Positions 26,966 through 36,492 are shown, counted from the first letter of the stretch. The stretch: DNA of 64,000 nt from Halobacillus shinanisalinarum (GCF_022919835.1 NZ_CP095074.1:806001-870000), one strand, 5' to 3'. Notes: generated from the sequence alone by a model not told the origin. A program made the numbers and translations.

Positions 26966-27964
26966 ATGCAGCAATGGATTCGGTTCTATTTTCAGCTTCC
27001 CGTGCTCATACGATTGTTATCTATCGCTTTAGTAACTATGCTATTCTTTGGCATGGCGATCCATCTCATCGAACCGAAAAACTTTCCGACATTCTTCGAT
27101 GGGGTATGGTGGGCTTTTGTAACAGGAGCTACTGTCGGCTACGGTGATTACGTTCCGTTAAGCGTAGGAGGCAGGATCATAGCCATCATGTTAATTTTAA
27201 CGGGCGGTGGACTTATTACATTTTATATGGTTACATTATCCTCTGCTACCGTGAAACATGAAAAGGATCTATCAAAAGGAAAAGTCCGCTTTAAAGGAAA
27301 TTCGCACATCGTTTTATTAGGCTGGAATGAGCGAACACGGCAACTAATAGATATGATGAGAAAAGATGATATTGAAGATAAAATTGTTTTAATAGATGAG
27401 ACAATGAATCAACTTTATGAAAAGTTATCAAATGTTCATTTTGTAAAAGGGGATCCGACCAGCGAGGAAATCCTCGATAAAGCCAATGTATGCGGGGCTA
27501 GAATGGCTGTTGTCACGGCGAATCCCTCCAAGAAGGAACAACAATCTGATCAAGCTGTCATTCATCAGCTTGTGGCTTTAAAAGGCCACCATCCCAATTT
27601 ATTTATTATCGCCGAAGTATTGACAGAGCGCCAAAAAATCAATGCTGAAAGAGCAGGGGCCAATACGGTGATTCGCTCCAATGATTTTATGAGCAGTTTA
27701 TTCTATCATGAGCTTTATCGAAAAGACCCTCTGCAACCCTTCCAGTTATTCCTGAATTTACTTACGGCTCGTCAGTTTCATGAAGAAAAAGTCTCTTCTT
27801 CCTTAGCTGGTGTCTCGATGATTAAAGTCCTGGAACATTATTTAGCTCAAGGCTCTCAAGTGATAGGAGTCAAAACGGGCGACACAATTTCTTTTAATAT
27901 TGACACTCATACAACACTAACGGAAGATGATTATTTAGTTCTATTTACTCCCTTTAGAGAGTAG
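26966..27964 (+). CDS. yugO: Potassium channel with RCK/TrkA-N domain (YugO type)
   Basis: A 332-residue two-TM K+ channel: TM1 at about residues 14-34, the pore helix and selectivity filter TVGYGD at 56-61, TM2 at about 68-90, then a cytoplasmic RCK domain starting near residue 105 (HIVLLGWNERTRQLI) and a C-terminal TrkA-C-like part. B. subtilis YugO mediates K+ release in biofilm electrical signalling; the same role here is inference. The ATG at 26966 is chosen (AGGGGA nine nt upstream) over the TTG at 26960. The end overlaps convergent yugN by 24 bp. Confidence 0.93.
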   Translation: MQQWIRFYFQLPVLIRLLSIALVTMLFFGMAIHLIEPKNFPTFFDGVWWAFVTGATVGYGDYVPLSVGGRIIAIMLILTGGGLITFYMVTLSSATVKHEKDLSKGKVRFKGNSHIVLLGWNERTRQLIDMMRKDDIEDKIVLIDETMNQLYEKLSNVHFVKGDPTSEEILDKANVCGARMAVVTANPSKKEQQSDQAVIHQLVALKGHHPNLFIIAEVLTERQKINAERAGANTVIRSNDFMSSLFYHELYRKDPLQPFQLFLNLLTARQFHEEKVSSSLAGVSMIKVLEHYLAQGSQVIGVKTGDTISFNIDTHTTLTEDDYLVLFTPFRE

Positions 27965-28369
27965 AGCCTGTTCGGCTTGTTGAAGTATTTCTTGACCTGC
28001 CTGAATATGTTCTTCTGGAAAATTTGCATCCTTATCTTTAGGTGTCTGAAATTGATCAATTGATGCACGAAAGTTTCCTTCTCGTACATGATCATCGATT
28101 CCGTCTTGATAAACATGGGCAAGTAAATATGGCTCGTTCATTTTCACTGTGGCAGGGTTTGAAGGTGAATCCAATGTCCCTTCGACGACAGAAAATGGAA
28201 TTCTCAGAAATAGATATCCATTTTCATCACCGAGCTTATAATCAAAATAACCATGCTCATAATCCCAATTGTCCGAAAAGTTAAAGCCAATTGGGCGAAG
28301 ATTCTGCTCAAGCTCATGCAAATCAAATAATTCATCTGTAAGTTGAGAAGATAAACTAATCACAAACAT
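27941..28369 (-). CDS. yugN: YugN-like family protein
   Basis: A 142-residue soluble protein of the YugN family, which conventionally flanks yugO and pgi in Bacillaceae. Features: the DNWDYEHGYFDYKL segment, followed by an YLFLRIPFSVVEGTLDS strand pattern and acidic composition. No catalytic motif or known function. The ATG at 28369 is close to AAAGGAGTG. It converges on yugO with a 24-bp overlap of coding ends and shares no visible terminator with it. Confidence 0.8.
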   Translation of the reverse strand: MFVISLSSQLTDELFDLHELEQNLRPIGFNFSDNWDYEHGYFDYKLGDENGYLFLRIPFSVVEGTLDSPSNPATVKMNEPYLLAHVYQDGIDDHVREGNFRASIDQFQTPKDKDANFPEEHIQAGQEILQQAEQALLSKGSK

Positions 28370-28403
28370 TCACTCCTTTTAAGCTTATCCTACCCAAATA
28401 AAA

Positions 28404-28443
28404 CCACCTCAGGTCATCCATTTTCTGGATGACCTGAGGTGGT
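28404..28443 (-). terminator. Intrinsic terminator of pgi
   Basis: Perfect 16-bp arms CCACCTCAGGTCATCC and GGATGACCTGAGGTGG, 20 bp after the pgi stop. Confidence 0.85.
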
Positions 28444-28462
28444 AATTAAAGTAATTCCATTA

Positions 28463-29809
28463 TTACAGGCGCTTTTCTAGGTCTTGTTTTTGTTGTTCAA
28501 ACCCTGGTTTACCTAGCAAGGCGAACATATTTTTCTTGTAGGCTTCTACTCCTGGCTGATCAAATGGGTTTACTCCAAGAATATAGCCACTGATTGCACA
28601 CGCTTTTTCAAAGAAATAGGCAAGGTAACCAAATGTAAATGCGTCACGCTTAGGTATGTGAACGATTAAGTTGGGAACTTGGCCGTCTGTGTGAGCAAGC
28701 ATTGTGCCTTGATAGGCCTTCTCGTTTACTTCATCGACTGTTTTTCCCGCTAAGTAGTTAAGTCCATCTAAATTTTGCTCATCCTCTTCAATCGTGTAAT
28801 CAGACGTAGGTTCCTCTACATGTAAAATTGTTTCAAATAGATCACGACGACCATCCTGAACATACTGACCTAAAGAATGTAGATCTGTTGAGAAATTTGC
28901 GGAACTTGGAAAAATTCCTTTGTGATCCTTCCCTTCACTCTCCCCAAACAGTTGCTTCCACCACTCCGACAAATACTGAAGTGAGGGTTCATAATTAATC
29001 ATCATTTCAATCGTTTTTCCCTTACTATACAATGCATTCCTTACTGCTGCATATTGATAGGCAGGATTTTCTGAAAGGCGATCAGAACTTAACTCTTCTC
29101 GGCTGGCTTGAGCACCCTTCATCATTTCTTCAATATCAATTCCACTTGCCGCAATCGGTAATAGGCCTACAGCCGTAAGTACAGAATAACGTCCACCTAC
29201 ATCATCTGGAACGACAAAGGACTCGTACCCCTGCTCGTTTGCTAACGTCTTCAACGCACCCTTTTCTTTGTCTGTGGTTGCATAGATACGCTTTTGTGCT
29301 TCTTCCCGACCATATTTTTCTTCTAAGAACTTACGGAAGATACGAAAGGCAATCGCCGGTTCCGTCGTTGTCCCACTTTTTGAAATGACATTGACGGATA
29401 CATCTTTATCCTTCAATACATCAAATAATTCATTAATATAAGGGGCACTTACACTATTGCCAACAAAAAAGACTTGAGGTGTTTTCCTGTGTTCCTGGGA
29501 TAATTCATTGTAGAAACTATGATTAAGCATCTCAATTGCTGCCCGCGCACCTAAGTAGGATCCACCAATACCAACTACAAGCAGAACATCTGAATCACTC
29601 TTGATTTTTTCTGCTGCCTGCTTAATTCGAGAAAATTCGTCTTTGTCATAGTCTACAGGCAAATCTATCCACCCGAGAAAGTCATTTCCGGCACCTGTTT
29701 TTTCATGAAGTGCCTTATGGGCTAAAGATACAGCTCCTTGCATATAGTCAAGCTCATGTTCATTAAAGAACGGCAACGCTTTTTCATAATCAAATCGAAC
29801 GTGTGTCAT
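28463..29809 (-). CDS. pgi: Glucose-6-phosphate isomerase
   Basis: Interconverts glucose-6-phosphate and fructose-6-phosphate. The 448-residue length is typical of the Gram-positive form. Signatures include [53 protein letters not shown] and the catalytic Lys near [16 protein letters not shown]. The start at ATG 29809 is fixed by GGAGGAATTTAC; the longer open frame to 29884 is spurious. It is monocistronic with its own terminator. Confidence 0.98.
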   Translation of the reverse strand: MTHVRFDYEKALPFFNEHELDYMQGAVSLAHKALHEKTGAGNDFLGWIDLPVDYDKDEFSRIKQAAEKIKSDSDVLLVVGIGGSYLGARAAIEMLNHSFYNELSQEHRKTPQVFFVGNSVSAPYINELFDVLKDKDVSVNVISKSGTTTEPAIAFRIFRKFLEEKYGREEAQKRIYATTDKEKGALKTLANEQGYESFVVPDDVGGRYSVLTAVGLLPIAASGIDIEEMMKGAQASREELSSDRLSENPAYQYAAVRNALYSKGKTIEMMINYEPSLQYLSEWWKQLFGESEGKDHKGIFPSSANFSTDLHSLGQYVQDGRRDLFETILHVEEPTSDYTIEEDEQNLDGLNYLAGKTVDEVNEKAYQGTMLAHTDGQVPNLIVHIPKRDAFTFGYLAYFFEKACAISGYILGVNPFDQPGVEAYKKNMFALLGKPGFEQQKQDLEKRL

Positions 29810-29918
29810 GTAAATTCCTCCAAAAATCATCATTAAATTAAACCAATCCATTTTCACTTTATCGGAACATTTTAAGCAAATCAAGTAAGCCCATAAATGT
29901 AAACGTATTCATTAAAAA

Positions 29919-29946
29919 AAGAAGCACAGAGCAGTCTGTACTTCTT
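29919..29946 (-). terminator. Intrinsic terminator of the alcohol dehydrogenase gene
   Basis: Arms AGAAGCACAGA and TCTGTACTTCT around a short loop, T-run on the minus strand. Confidence 0.8.
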
Positions 29947-29953
29947 TTCTAGC

Positions 29954-31120
29954 TTATTTAGACATTTCTAAGATTTTCTGAACATCTTGACCTTCAAGTT
30001 TGCTAAAATTACCAAAAGCCCCTCGTTTCATTGCACGATCAACGATCATATCAAACTTCTGATCGTCGATATCGTAGTCAGCCAATGATTTAGGAGCGCC
30101 TATCGATGTCCAAAAGCTTCGTAGTGCTTCAACACCTTCTTCAGCTATCTCACGGCTTGATTTCCCTGCTGGATCCACTGCGAACACTTTGACAGCCATT
30201 CGCACGAACCGATCCTCATTCACTTCCAAATTATGTTTCATCCAGTTTGGGAAAAGGATCGCAAGTCCACCTGCATGAGGAATATCATAAACCGCAGAAA
30301 TCGCATGCTCAATATTATGACTTGCCCAGTCACCTCGATATCCCATTTGCAGCATACCATTCAAAGCTATGGTGCCTGCATATAAAATGGTTTCACGATG
30401 CTCGTACGATTCGAGATCATCGAGTAACTTAGGTGCTGTATGAATAACTGTACGTAAAACGCCTTCAACCATCTCATCTTGAACAGGGGATTGGGTTAGG
30501 TTGTGGAAATACTGCTCGAATAAATGGCTCATCATGTCAACAATGCCATAGATCGTCTGATCAAGAGGAACAGTCAACGTATTTTGCGGATCCAAAATGG
30601 AGAACATTGGAAATGTATATGGTGGATAACCCCAGCCATATTTTTCATTCGTTTCCCAATTTGTGATCACAGAGCCTGCGTTCATCTCAGAACCTGTAGC
30701 AGCTAATGTAAGTACAGTACCAAAAGGTAGCGCCCCATCTGGTGTCGCTTTACGAGTGACTAAATCCCATGCGTCGCCTTCGTACTTAGCACCTGCCGCA
30801 ATTGTTTTTGTGCAGTCAATGACACTACCGCCCCCAACAGCAAGAAGAAAATCAATGTTTTCTTCTTTACAAAGATTAATGCCTTCTCTAACTGTACTCA
30901 GCTTGGGGTTAGGATCTACACCGGAAAGCTCATGAACTGTCACATTCGCCTTACTAAGCTCTTTGATTACACTATCATATAAACCATTTTTTTTAATGCT
31001 TCCGCCTCCATAGACGATAAGGACATTTGTTACACCTTCAGGAAGTTGCTCTAACAATTGTTCAACCTGGTTTTTACCAAAAATTAATTTCGTTGGATTA
31101 TGAAACGTAAATGCATCCAT
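29954..31120 (-). CDS. yugJ: Iron-containing alcohol dehydrogenase (YugJ/YugK, BdhA type)
   Basis: A 388-residue group III (iron) NAD(P)H-dependent alcohol dehydrogenase of the butanol-dehydrogenase branch. The cofactor loop [16 protein letters not shown] is present, and metal ligands are visible in [13 protein letters not shown] (Asp, His) and [20 protein letters not shown] (His residues). The physiological substrate is unknown; long-chain or ketone/aldehyde reduction is typical. The ATG at 31120 follows GAGGAGAG. In B. subtilis yugJ/yugK also lie next to pgi and yuzA. I cannot tell yugJ from yugK. Confidence 0.92.
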   Translation of the reverse strand: MDAFTFHNPTKLIFGKNQVEQLLEQLPEGVTNVLIVYGGGSIKKNGLYDSVIKELSKANVTVHELSGVDPNPKLSTVREGINLCKEENIDFLLAVGGGSVIDCTKTIAAGAKYEGDAWDLVTRKATPDGALPFGTVLTLAATGSEMNAGSVITNWETNEKYGWGYPPYTFPMFSILDPQNTLTVPLDQTIYGIVDMMSHLFEQYFHNLTQSPVQDEMVEGVLRTVIHTAPKLLDDLESYEHRETILYAGTIALNGMLQMGYRGDWASHNIEHAISAVYDIPHAGGLAILFPNWMKHNLEVNEDRFVRMAVKVFAVDPAGKSSREIAEEGVEALRSFWTSIGAPKSLADYDIDDQKFDMIVDRAMKRGAFGNFSKLEGQDVQKILEMSK

Positions 31121-31270
31121 TTATAATTTTCTCTCCTCTTCAATAACGATTATCTCTCAGTTCATCATTATGTCTTATATATAATGATTTCTCAAAAGAA
31201 ATGCAACATACATATTTTCTCTACTTATGCTCAAGCTATAAATGTTTAATCAAAGAAGGAGGGTGAAAAC

Positions 31271-31510
31271 ATGAACACAATACAACGTATTGCCCTATTG
31301 CTTACCATCATTGGAGCGATAAACTGGGGACTAATTGGATTGTTCCAATTCGACCTTGTTGCTGCTTTATTTGGCGGTGGAGAACAAAGTGGAGCATTTG
31401 CGCGGATTATCTATTCACTTGTTGGAATTAGTGGTCTTATTACCATTTCCCTTTATTTCTCACGTGCAGCAGAGCATCATGAAGCTACCGAAGCAGAACC
31501 CAGCAAGTAA
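31271..31510 (+). CDS. yuzA: DUF378 small membrane protein YuzA
   Basis: A 79-residue membrane protein with two helices: residues 6-24, containing the family block IIGAINWGLIGLFQFDLV, and residues 45-63. The function is unknown. The ATG is preceded by AAGGAGGGTG. It diverges from the alcohol dehydrogenase gene and ends in its own terminator. Confidence 0.9.
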   Translation: MNTIQRIALLLTIIGAINWGLIGLFQFDLVAALFGGGEQSGAFARIIYSLVGISGLITISLYFSRAAEHHEATEAEPSK

Positions 31511-31540
31511 CCAGTAATTTTTAAAGAAAAATTCAACATA

Positions 31541-31568
31541 AAAACCCGGCTTGGAGAGCCGGGTTTTT
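31541..31568 (+). terminator. Intrinsic terminator of yuzA
   Basis: Arms AAAACCCGGCT and AGCCGGGTTTT with short loop and T-run. Confidence 0.9.
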
Positions 31569-31647
31569 GCTGGTTTTAAAACAGTTCAAGGATAATATCT
31601 AATTAACAGGACTTTCTTCCTGAAACGAAAAGCCTGCTGTCGCTTTT

Positions 31648-32034
31648 CTACTTACGAAATTTTTCACGATCATCAGACTGTTTAATCCAGTCTTCTAATT
31701 TATCCTTCAGTGTGTTAAATCCTGCAGAAGCATCCTCCTGTTGTTGTTTTGGTGCTGCTTGCTTACGAGGACGAGGCTCTTTCTTAGGTGCTTCCTGTGT
31801 CGCACGAATAGAAAGAGAGTATTTATTACTTTTTTCATCAATGTTTAGAATTTTAACTTGAACTTCATCACCTTCAGAAAGATGCTCGTTAATATCCTTA
31901 ACATAACCATGAGTTACTTCAGAGATATGCACTAGTCCTTGTACTTGCTCATCAAGTGCAACGAAAGCACCGTATGGCTGAATACCTGTTACCTTACCTT
32001 CTAATACTTGACCTTCTTGAAACTTATCTGACAT
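31648..32034 (-). CDS. yugI: S1 RNA-binding domain protein, general stress protein 13 type (YugI)
   Basis: A 128-residue protein with one S1 domain (residues 1-75: GQVLEGKVTGIQPYGAFVAL, QGLVHISEV, GDEVQVKILNID, YSLSIRAT) and a basic, Gln-rich linker ending in a charged helix. B. subtilis YugI is a general stress protein that associates with ribosomes. The ATG at 32034 is 9 nt after GGAG; an upstream TTG at 32043 is less well placed. Confidence 0.92.
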   Translation of the reverse strand: MSDKFQEGQVLEGKVTGIQPYGAFVALDEQVQGLVHISEVTHGYVKDINEHLSEGDEVQVKILNIDEKSNKYSLSIRATQEAPKKEPRPRKQAAPKQQQEDASAGFNTLKDKLEDWIKQSDDREKFRK

Positions 32035-32245
32035 GCTATACAACTCCTGATATATATTATTCGTTTCTTTTCACGCAATTACTGATTTTATCATACATGA
32101 TCACAATAAGCAAAACCTTCATTCTTAAGCTATCAATCTATTTTCTGTTGATTTGATTTAAGAAATAATATAAAAAATAGGTTTAAAGAGTGCTCAAAAT
32201 GGAAATAGTTATTACCGTAAGACTTTCTCGTATTCCCCCTGTGTT

Positions 32246-32276
32246 AGCAAAGCGGACCGTCCGCTTTGCTTTTTTT
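32246..32276 (+). terminator. Strong terminator upstream of patB with no gene in front of it
   Basis: Perfect arms AGCAAAGCGGA and TCCGCTTTGCT followed by a T7 run on the plus strand. The nearest upstream plus-strand gene is yuzA, which has its own terminator 680 bp earlier, so the hairpin ends a short RNA or attenuates patB. The rest of 32035-32364 shows no gene. Confidence 0.7.
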
Positions 32277-32364
32277 GTTCATTTCCCCAACCCTCATTAT
32301 TTCTATCTTTTACTTAATTTCGTTATGATGTATATAGATGTTAACCAAAGGAGCGATGATAACG

Positions 32365-33534
32365 ATGAGTCGTTTTTCAGAAATAACAACAAGGAAAGGG
32401 ACTAGATCCGTAAAATGGGATTTGGCTGAAGAACTATATAACGATCCAGATGTGCTCCCAATGTGGGTAGCAGATATGGATTTCAAAACACCAGAACGTG
32501 TCATAAATGCCTTGACAAGTCGGGTTAAACACGGAATATTTGGTTACACCATGCCAGATGATGAACTGAAATCTACCATCCTCAATTGGCTTGAGCAACG
32601 CCATAACTGGAAAATTGATAAGGATTGGATCACTTACAGCCCTGGTGTTATACCAAGTCTGCATATGGCCGTACAGTCCTTAACTTCTCAGGAGGAGGCA
32701 ATATTAATTCAAACACCGGTCTACCCTCCTTTTTACAGTGTAGTCAAAGACCATCATCGTACACTAGTAACCAATCCTTTAGTATTTAAAAATGAATCGT
32801 ATTCGATCGACTTTGACGACTTCGAAGCTAAAATAAAAGATCATAATGTTAAACTCTTTATTCTATGTAATCCCCATAATCCAGTTGGAAGAGTGTGGAC
32901 TCGCGAAGAACTTGTACGTATGAACAATATTTGTCTTGAACACGGCGTGACAGTACTTTCAGATGAAATTCACGCTGATTTAGTATTCAGTGAATACACG
33001 CATATACCTATTGCCGCACTGTCAAAACAAGCGAGCGATAATACAGTCACTTGCCTATCTCCGACAAAAACATTTAATTTAGCCGGGCTGCAAGCCTCTT
33101 ATCTCGTCACTAAGAATGAAGAAACACGCAAGAAATTAACAGCCTACTTTAACAAGCAAGGCATGTTTATGCTTAATACACTAGGAATCGTAGCTCTTGA
33201 GTCAGCCTATCAACAAGGTGAGGAGTGGCTTGAAGAGTTAATTAAAACACTTGAATTTAATCGAAATTACGTTACAGAGCGACTCCACACAGAAACAGAC
33301 GTTTTACGTGTAATTCCTGCAGAGGGTACCTACCTACTGTGGATTGACTGTCGCATGCTTAACCTCTCCCAATCTGACCTTAAATTATTTATGCAACAAC
33401 AAGCAAAGGTAGGTCTCAATGATGGAGCCTCCTTTGGAGAAGAAGGGAAAGGTTTTATGCGAATGAACATCGCCGCACCAAAAGAACTTATTGAAAAAGG
33501 CGTGTCTAGAATTATTCAAGCTGCCCAAAAATAA
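32365..33534 (+). CDS. patB: PLP-dependent cystathionine beta-lyase/aminotransferase PatB (MalY family)
   Basis: A 389-residue fold-type I aminotransferase. N-terminal RKGTRSVKWDL and VLPMWVADMDFKTP are typical of MalY/PatB; CNPHNPVGRVW, LSDEIHADL and the PLP lysine in SPTKTFNLAGLQ follow. B. subtilis PatB cleaves cystathionine and cysteine-type C-S bonds. Upstream in-frame ATGs exist, but AAAGGAG is best spaced for the ATG at 32365. In B. subtilis patB lies next to kinB-kapB; here sodC, a small membrane gene and kapB follow. Confidence 0.94.
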   Translation: MSRFSEITTRKGTRSVKWDLAEELYNDPDVLPMWVADMDFKTPERVINALTSRVKHGIFGYTMPDDELKSTILNWLEQRHNWKIDKDWITYSPGVIPSLHMAVQSLTSQEEAILIQTPVYPPFYSVVKDHHRTLVTNPLVFKNESYSIDFDDFEAKIKDHNVKLFILCNPHNPVGRVWTREELVRMNNICLEHGVTVLSDEIHADLVFSEYTHIPIAALSKQASDNTVTCLSPTKTFNLAGLQASYLVTKNEETRKKLTAYFNKQGMFMLNTLGIVALESAYQQGEEWLEELIKTLEFNRNYVTERLHTETDVLRVIPAEGTYLLWIDCRMLNLSQSDLKLFMQQQAKVGLNDGASFGEEGKGFMRMNIAAPKELIEKGVSRIIQAAQK

Positions 33535-33540
33535 ACCATA

Positions 33541-33566
33541 TCCCCCTTCCGCATAGTTAGAGGGGG
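33541..33566 (-). terminator. Weak hairpin between patB and sodC
   Basis: TCCCCC and GGGGGC blocks form an imperfect stem between convergent genes; no clear T-run. It may end either transcript. Confidence 0.35.
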
Positions 33567-34136
33567 CTATTCTTCCTGTTTTTTATTTAATTCTGTAGGA
33601 TCACTTGCTTTAGACTTTTCACTGTTTAAGGTAATCTCAGCACAAGCAACCCGATCCCCAGAGTCCCCTGAAGGTTGAGACATGCCGTCATCTGGTCCAC
33701 TATGAATGACAAGAGACGTTCCCTCTTTTCTTAATAAAGAGGTTTGCCCATCTTTTAATGTAGCTTCTGCTAGCATCAGCTTAGCATCTGCCATCCCGCC
33801 TGCCTCAGCATCAATATTTGGTAAATCACCAATATGTGCACCTTTCTGATTCATTAATCCATGCTTTTTTTGTGTCGGATTAAAATGATTCCCTGCACTT
33901 TTAAAGTCAGGTCCCTCACACTTTGGAAACTCATGGACATGGATCCCATGCGGCCCCGCTTCCAGCCCCTCTGCCTTTACCTTTACCTCAACACCACCAG
34001 ACTGTTCAATGAGTGTCACTGTTCCTATACGATCACCTTCCTGATTAAAAAGTGCCGATTCTAAAGGTGAACGTTTTTCTCCGCATCCTGTAATCGTTAA
34101 TAAAGTGGTGAGTACCCCTATTAGAACAAATTTCAT
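33567..34136 (-). CDS. sodC: Cu/Zn superoxide dismutase-like lipoprotein (SodC/YojM)
   Basis: A 189-residue lipoprotein: signal segment and lipobox TITGC with Cys18. The SOD_Cu fold contains GIHVHEFPKC (Cu ligands, disulfide Cys), SAGNHFNPTQKKHG (bridging and Cu/Zn His), and SLVIHSGPDD, followed by GDRVACAEI (second Cys). The bridging and ligand histidines appear present, so it may be active, although YojM of B. subtilis lacks some. A C-terminal tail of about 20 charged residues follows. The ATG at 34136 is 8 nt after AAAGGA. Confidence 0.93.
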   Translation of the reverse strand: MKFVLIGVLTTLLTITGCGEKRSPLESALFNQEGDRIGTVTLIEQSGGVEVKVKAEGLEAGPHGIHVHEFPKCEGPDFKSAGNHFNPTQKKHGLMNQKGAHIGDLPNIDAEAGGMADAKLMLAEATLKDGQTSLLRKEGTSLVIHSGPDDGMSQPSGDSGDRVACAEITLNSEKSKASDPTELNKKQEE

Positions 34137-34202
34137 ATTGAACGTCCTTTCCAAAACCGTAATCATACACCTAGCTTCCCCAACAAAACGATGATTTATA
34201 AT

Positions 34203-34372
34203 TAGAAAAGCGTAGAGGCGGGTTTAAACCTGAATTAGTTGAAGTTCGGCTAAGAATAGAACGCCCTCTGCCCCTCATCCTGTGGGCCCAAGCTGAGCAC
34301 TACAGTGAAGTAAGAATTAAAGGATGTTCAGTTAAATTCGGCATGTCCTGTGTTAAGTTCGGGACACTGACC
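34203..34372. repeat. Dispersed intergenic repeat, AAAAGCGG family, copy 2
   Basis: Related to 8186-8330: shared blocks AGAAAAGCG, GTGAA-AAGAATTAAAGGATGTTC, TTCGGCA-GTCCTGTG and CCTGTGGGCC. It lies between sodC and the small membrane gene; no coding frame. Confidence 0.5.
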
Positions 34373-34396
34373 CCTTATTTCTGCAAACAAAAACAA

Positions 34397-34419
34397 CACC
34401 TGAGAAATGATCTCAAGTG
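34397..34419 (-). terminator. Intrinsic terminator of the small membrane gene
   Basis: CACTTGAGA and TCTCAGGTG arms on the minus strand followed by TTGTTTTTG. It supports that 34427-34612 is expressed. Confidence 0.7.
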
Positions 34420-34426
34420 CTGCCCC

Positions 34427-34612
34427 TCAATGATCGTGATGCTGTTTATTTTGCGTCTCATATGAAGTATAGTCTGTTCGTTCCTCTTCTTTACGTGAAG
34501 CTTTAATGATAAAGTACATCGTAACAAAAGCAGCCACGACAAATACTAATAATGTAAGCACCGCGGGAATATATTCAGTCTTATCCTCAGGAAAATAAAG
34601 AAATTCCATCAT
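34427..34612 (-). CDS. Small single-span membrane protein of 61 residues
   Basis: N-terminal acidic segment (FPEDKTEY), one membrane helix at about residues 16-38 (IPAVLTLLVFVVAAFVTMYF), and a basic-then-histidine-rich cytoplasmic tail ending QHHDH. It has a downstream terminator and AAGGAAGG upstream, though somewhat far (13 nt) from the ATG-ATG pair. I do not recognise the family; the His-rich tail could bind metal but this is speculation. Confidence 0.6.
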   Translation of the reverse strand: MMEFLYFPEDKTEYIPAVLTLLVFVVAAFVTMYFIIKASRKEEERTDYTSYETQNKQHHDH

Positions 34613-34714
34613 AAGAGCACCACATCCTTCCTTTTACATCCCTATTATAACAAATGACTCCATACTTAAGCAGGTCTTCACCATTTTTCCACATAATCAA
34701 ACTTTGATATAATA

Positions 34715-34869
34715 GAGGATGTTCAAAAAGTCACCAAATGATAAACGGCGAATGTCTTCGTTGCTCTGTTTTTCCGGTCCTCACGTATGAAAAGCATACG
34801 GCTTGCGGTCCTCAAAACTTTCGTGCCTCGAACTTCTTGTTTCTAATTTGGCAACTTTTGAACACGCAC
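34715..34869 (+). mobile_element. MITE-like element, copy 1
   Basis: About 155 bp starting GAGGATGTTCAAAAAGTC and ending CAACTTTTGAACACGCAC. The ends are inverted repeats (TGTTCAAAAAGT against its complement). Internally CGTATG and CATACG pair. A direct repeat TAATAG lies at both edges (left about 34710-34715, right about 34870-34875). No transposase is encoded. Confidence 0.75.
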
Positions 34870-34894
34870 TAATAGTGAAAAAGGAGGCATTCAT

Positions 34895-35278
34895 ATGACA
34901 GAACTTCAAAATGGAGCGATCGTTAAAGTCCACTATAAATCAGGTATCTACATAGGTGAGCTTATGGAAGATCGGAATCAAAATTACTTAGTAAAAATAC
35001 TCGCGGTAGATAAACACCCTATGCAAGGGGACCTTCACAACCCCGGTCAAACAGAAGATGTATTTTTTCATCAAAGGAAAGCGTTAAGTTTTCAAGAGAA
35101 AGCGAATATTCATAAACAAGCAGTCCATCCATATGAAGAGGAAGATATACCTGATTACCATACCTCACTGAGACACTCTGTGGAAAAGTTGAAGAACAAG
35201 CTAACGCGGCGTGACACTGATTTTAATCAACACGCCTTAGACCAATTGATCGATCTCGAAAAGCAATACTTCGGTTAA
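34895..35278 (+). CDS. kapB: Kinase-associated protein KapB
   Basis: A 127-residue protein of the KapB family. In B. subtilis KapB is needed for the sensor kinase KinB to feed the sporulation phosphorelay. The family core is visible as GAIVKVHYKSGIYIGEL, LVKILAVDKHPMQGDLHNPG and VFFHQRKALSFQEKAN. The ATG follows AAAGGAGGCATTC. No kinB lies next to it here, in contrast to the B. subtilis kinB-kapB pair. A MITE-like element occupies the upstream gap instead. Confidence 0.9.
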   Translation: MTELQNGAIVKVHYKSGIYIGELMEDRNQNYLVKILAVDKHPMQGDLHNPGQTEDVFFHQRKALSFQEKANIHKQAVHPYEEEDIPDYHTSLRHSVEKLKNKLTRRDTDFNQHALDQLIDLEKQYFG

Positions 35279-35310
35279 AAAACAGGCTCAGGTTCATGAG
35301 CCTGTTTTTA
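35279..35310. terminator. Bidirectional terminator between kapB and khtU
   Basis: Arms AAAAACAGGCTCA and TGAGCCTGTTTTT; T-runs on both strands. It overlaps the khtU stop. Confidence 0.85.
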
Positions 35311-36486
35311 ACTGCCGGGCACTTTAAGATCCTTTTTCTTTTTCTGTGGCTTCCCGTAAATTTTCGTTACTATCTTGGGTGCCCGTTCAAATAAAACCAT
35401 CCCTATGAATGCAGCAACTAGAATATAAAGTCCGCTAAACGCTTTTAGTACACCTGTTGCTACACCCGCGATTACCACGGAGAATTCCCCCCTTGAGCAA
35501 ATGGACAACCCTGCTCGCAATGAGGCACGCTTAGGTAATCCGTATAATGGTCCGCCAACAATGCCGACCAACACTTTTGCGACAATCGACCAAATGAGCA
35601 CGACAGCAAGCAACCCTGCCATTGGCACACCATTTCCTAAATCGATGGTTGTCCCAAAATAGACAAAAAACGTCGGCAGCATTAAATCTCGTATAGGAAA
35701 AGTAGTTTGTTCGACCTTTTCAATTTTCCCAATTTCAGCGAGCATCATTCCTGCTAAGAATGCACCTAATACCTCTGAAAGTCCAAGATATAGTGCTAAT
35801 CCACCATAAGAGAGTGCAATACCCGTTAACAAAGCAATCTTAAAATCCTCATCTGCTATTCGATCAAGGAACGTCTCAATTCGTTTAAATACTGTTTTTC
35901 CTAAAATAATGGCGGCTAAAGTTAAGCCTACGATCTTCCCAGTTATAGCAAGAAAGGAGAGCGTAGTAAAGGTCTCTCCAGAACTGACCCCAAATAATAT
36001 AGCCACAACAATCGGAGCAACAAGATCCTCGAAAATAAGTATACCTAGAATATATTCCGTTTCTATGTTAGCCATTCGTCCCCGGTCATCCAGCAGTTTA
36101 GCTGTAATCGATGAGCTTGTTGCATAAGCGATTCCACCGATTAAAAAACTAGAAAATAGATCAAGGTTAAATAAGAGTGCAATACACGTGGTGACCCCTA
36201 AGCTTAAGAATAGATCAAGCAATCCCGAAGGCCAAATCTTTTTAGCAATGCCTCCAAGCCGTTTCACATTAAATTCCAGGCCCAATAAGAAAAATAAGAG
36301 GACAATCCCTATTTCACTTGCAAAATGAAGCAGTTCATTTCCCCCAAGACTCCCAGCAAGGACAATACCTAATAAAATATAAAGAATGACACTCGGGACT
36401 TTAATTTTTATACTTAAAAAACCTAGATAAAAAATAGCAATTAAAATCAGCCCTGCACCCAGCAGTGCAGGAAATTCAGTGTGCAC
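35308..36486 (-). CDS. khtU: CPA2-family K+(Na+)/H+ antiporter (KhtU type)
   Basis: A 392-residue membrane antiporter with about 12-13 helices. CPA2 hallmarks include LLFFLLGLEFNVKRL, AYATSSSITAKLL and ILIFEDLVAPIVVAIL (ion-binding Asp). The C-terminal SRGEFSVVIAGVA block is typical of KefB/KhtU. It lacks a C-terminal RCK domain, because that is supplied by the neighbour khtT. The start is GTG at 36486, behind GGAAAGGG, six bp after the khtT stop. KhtU exports K+ under alkaline or high-K+ conditions in B. subtilis. Confidence 0.92.
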   Translation of the reverse strand: MHTEFPALLGAGLILIAIFYLGFLSIKIKVPSVILYILLGIVLAGSLGGNELLHFASEIGIVLLFFLLGLEFNVKRLGGIAKKIWPSGLLDLFLSLGVTTCIALLFNLDLFSSFLIGGIAYATSSSITAKLLDDRGRMANIETEYILGILIFEDLVAPIVVAILFGVSSGETFTTLSFLAITGKIVGLTLAAIILGKTVFKRIETFLDRIADEDFKIALLTGIALSYGGLALYLGLSEVLGAFLAGMMLAEIGKIEKVEQTTFPIRDLMLPTFFVYFGTTIDLGNGVPMAGLLAVVLIWSIVAKVLVGIVGGPLYGLPKRASLRAGLSICSRGEFSVVIAGVATGVLKAFSGLYILVAAFIGMVLFERAPKIVTKIYGKPQKKKKDLKVPGS

Positions 36487-36492
36487 TAATGA

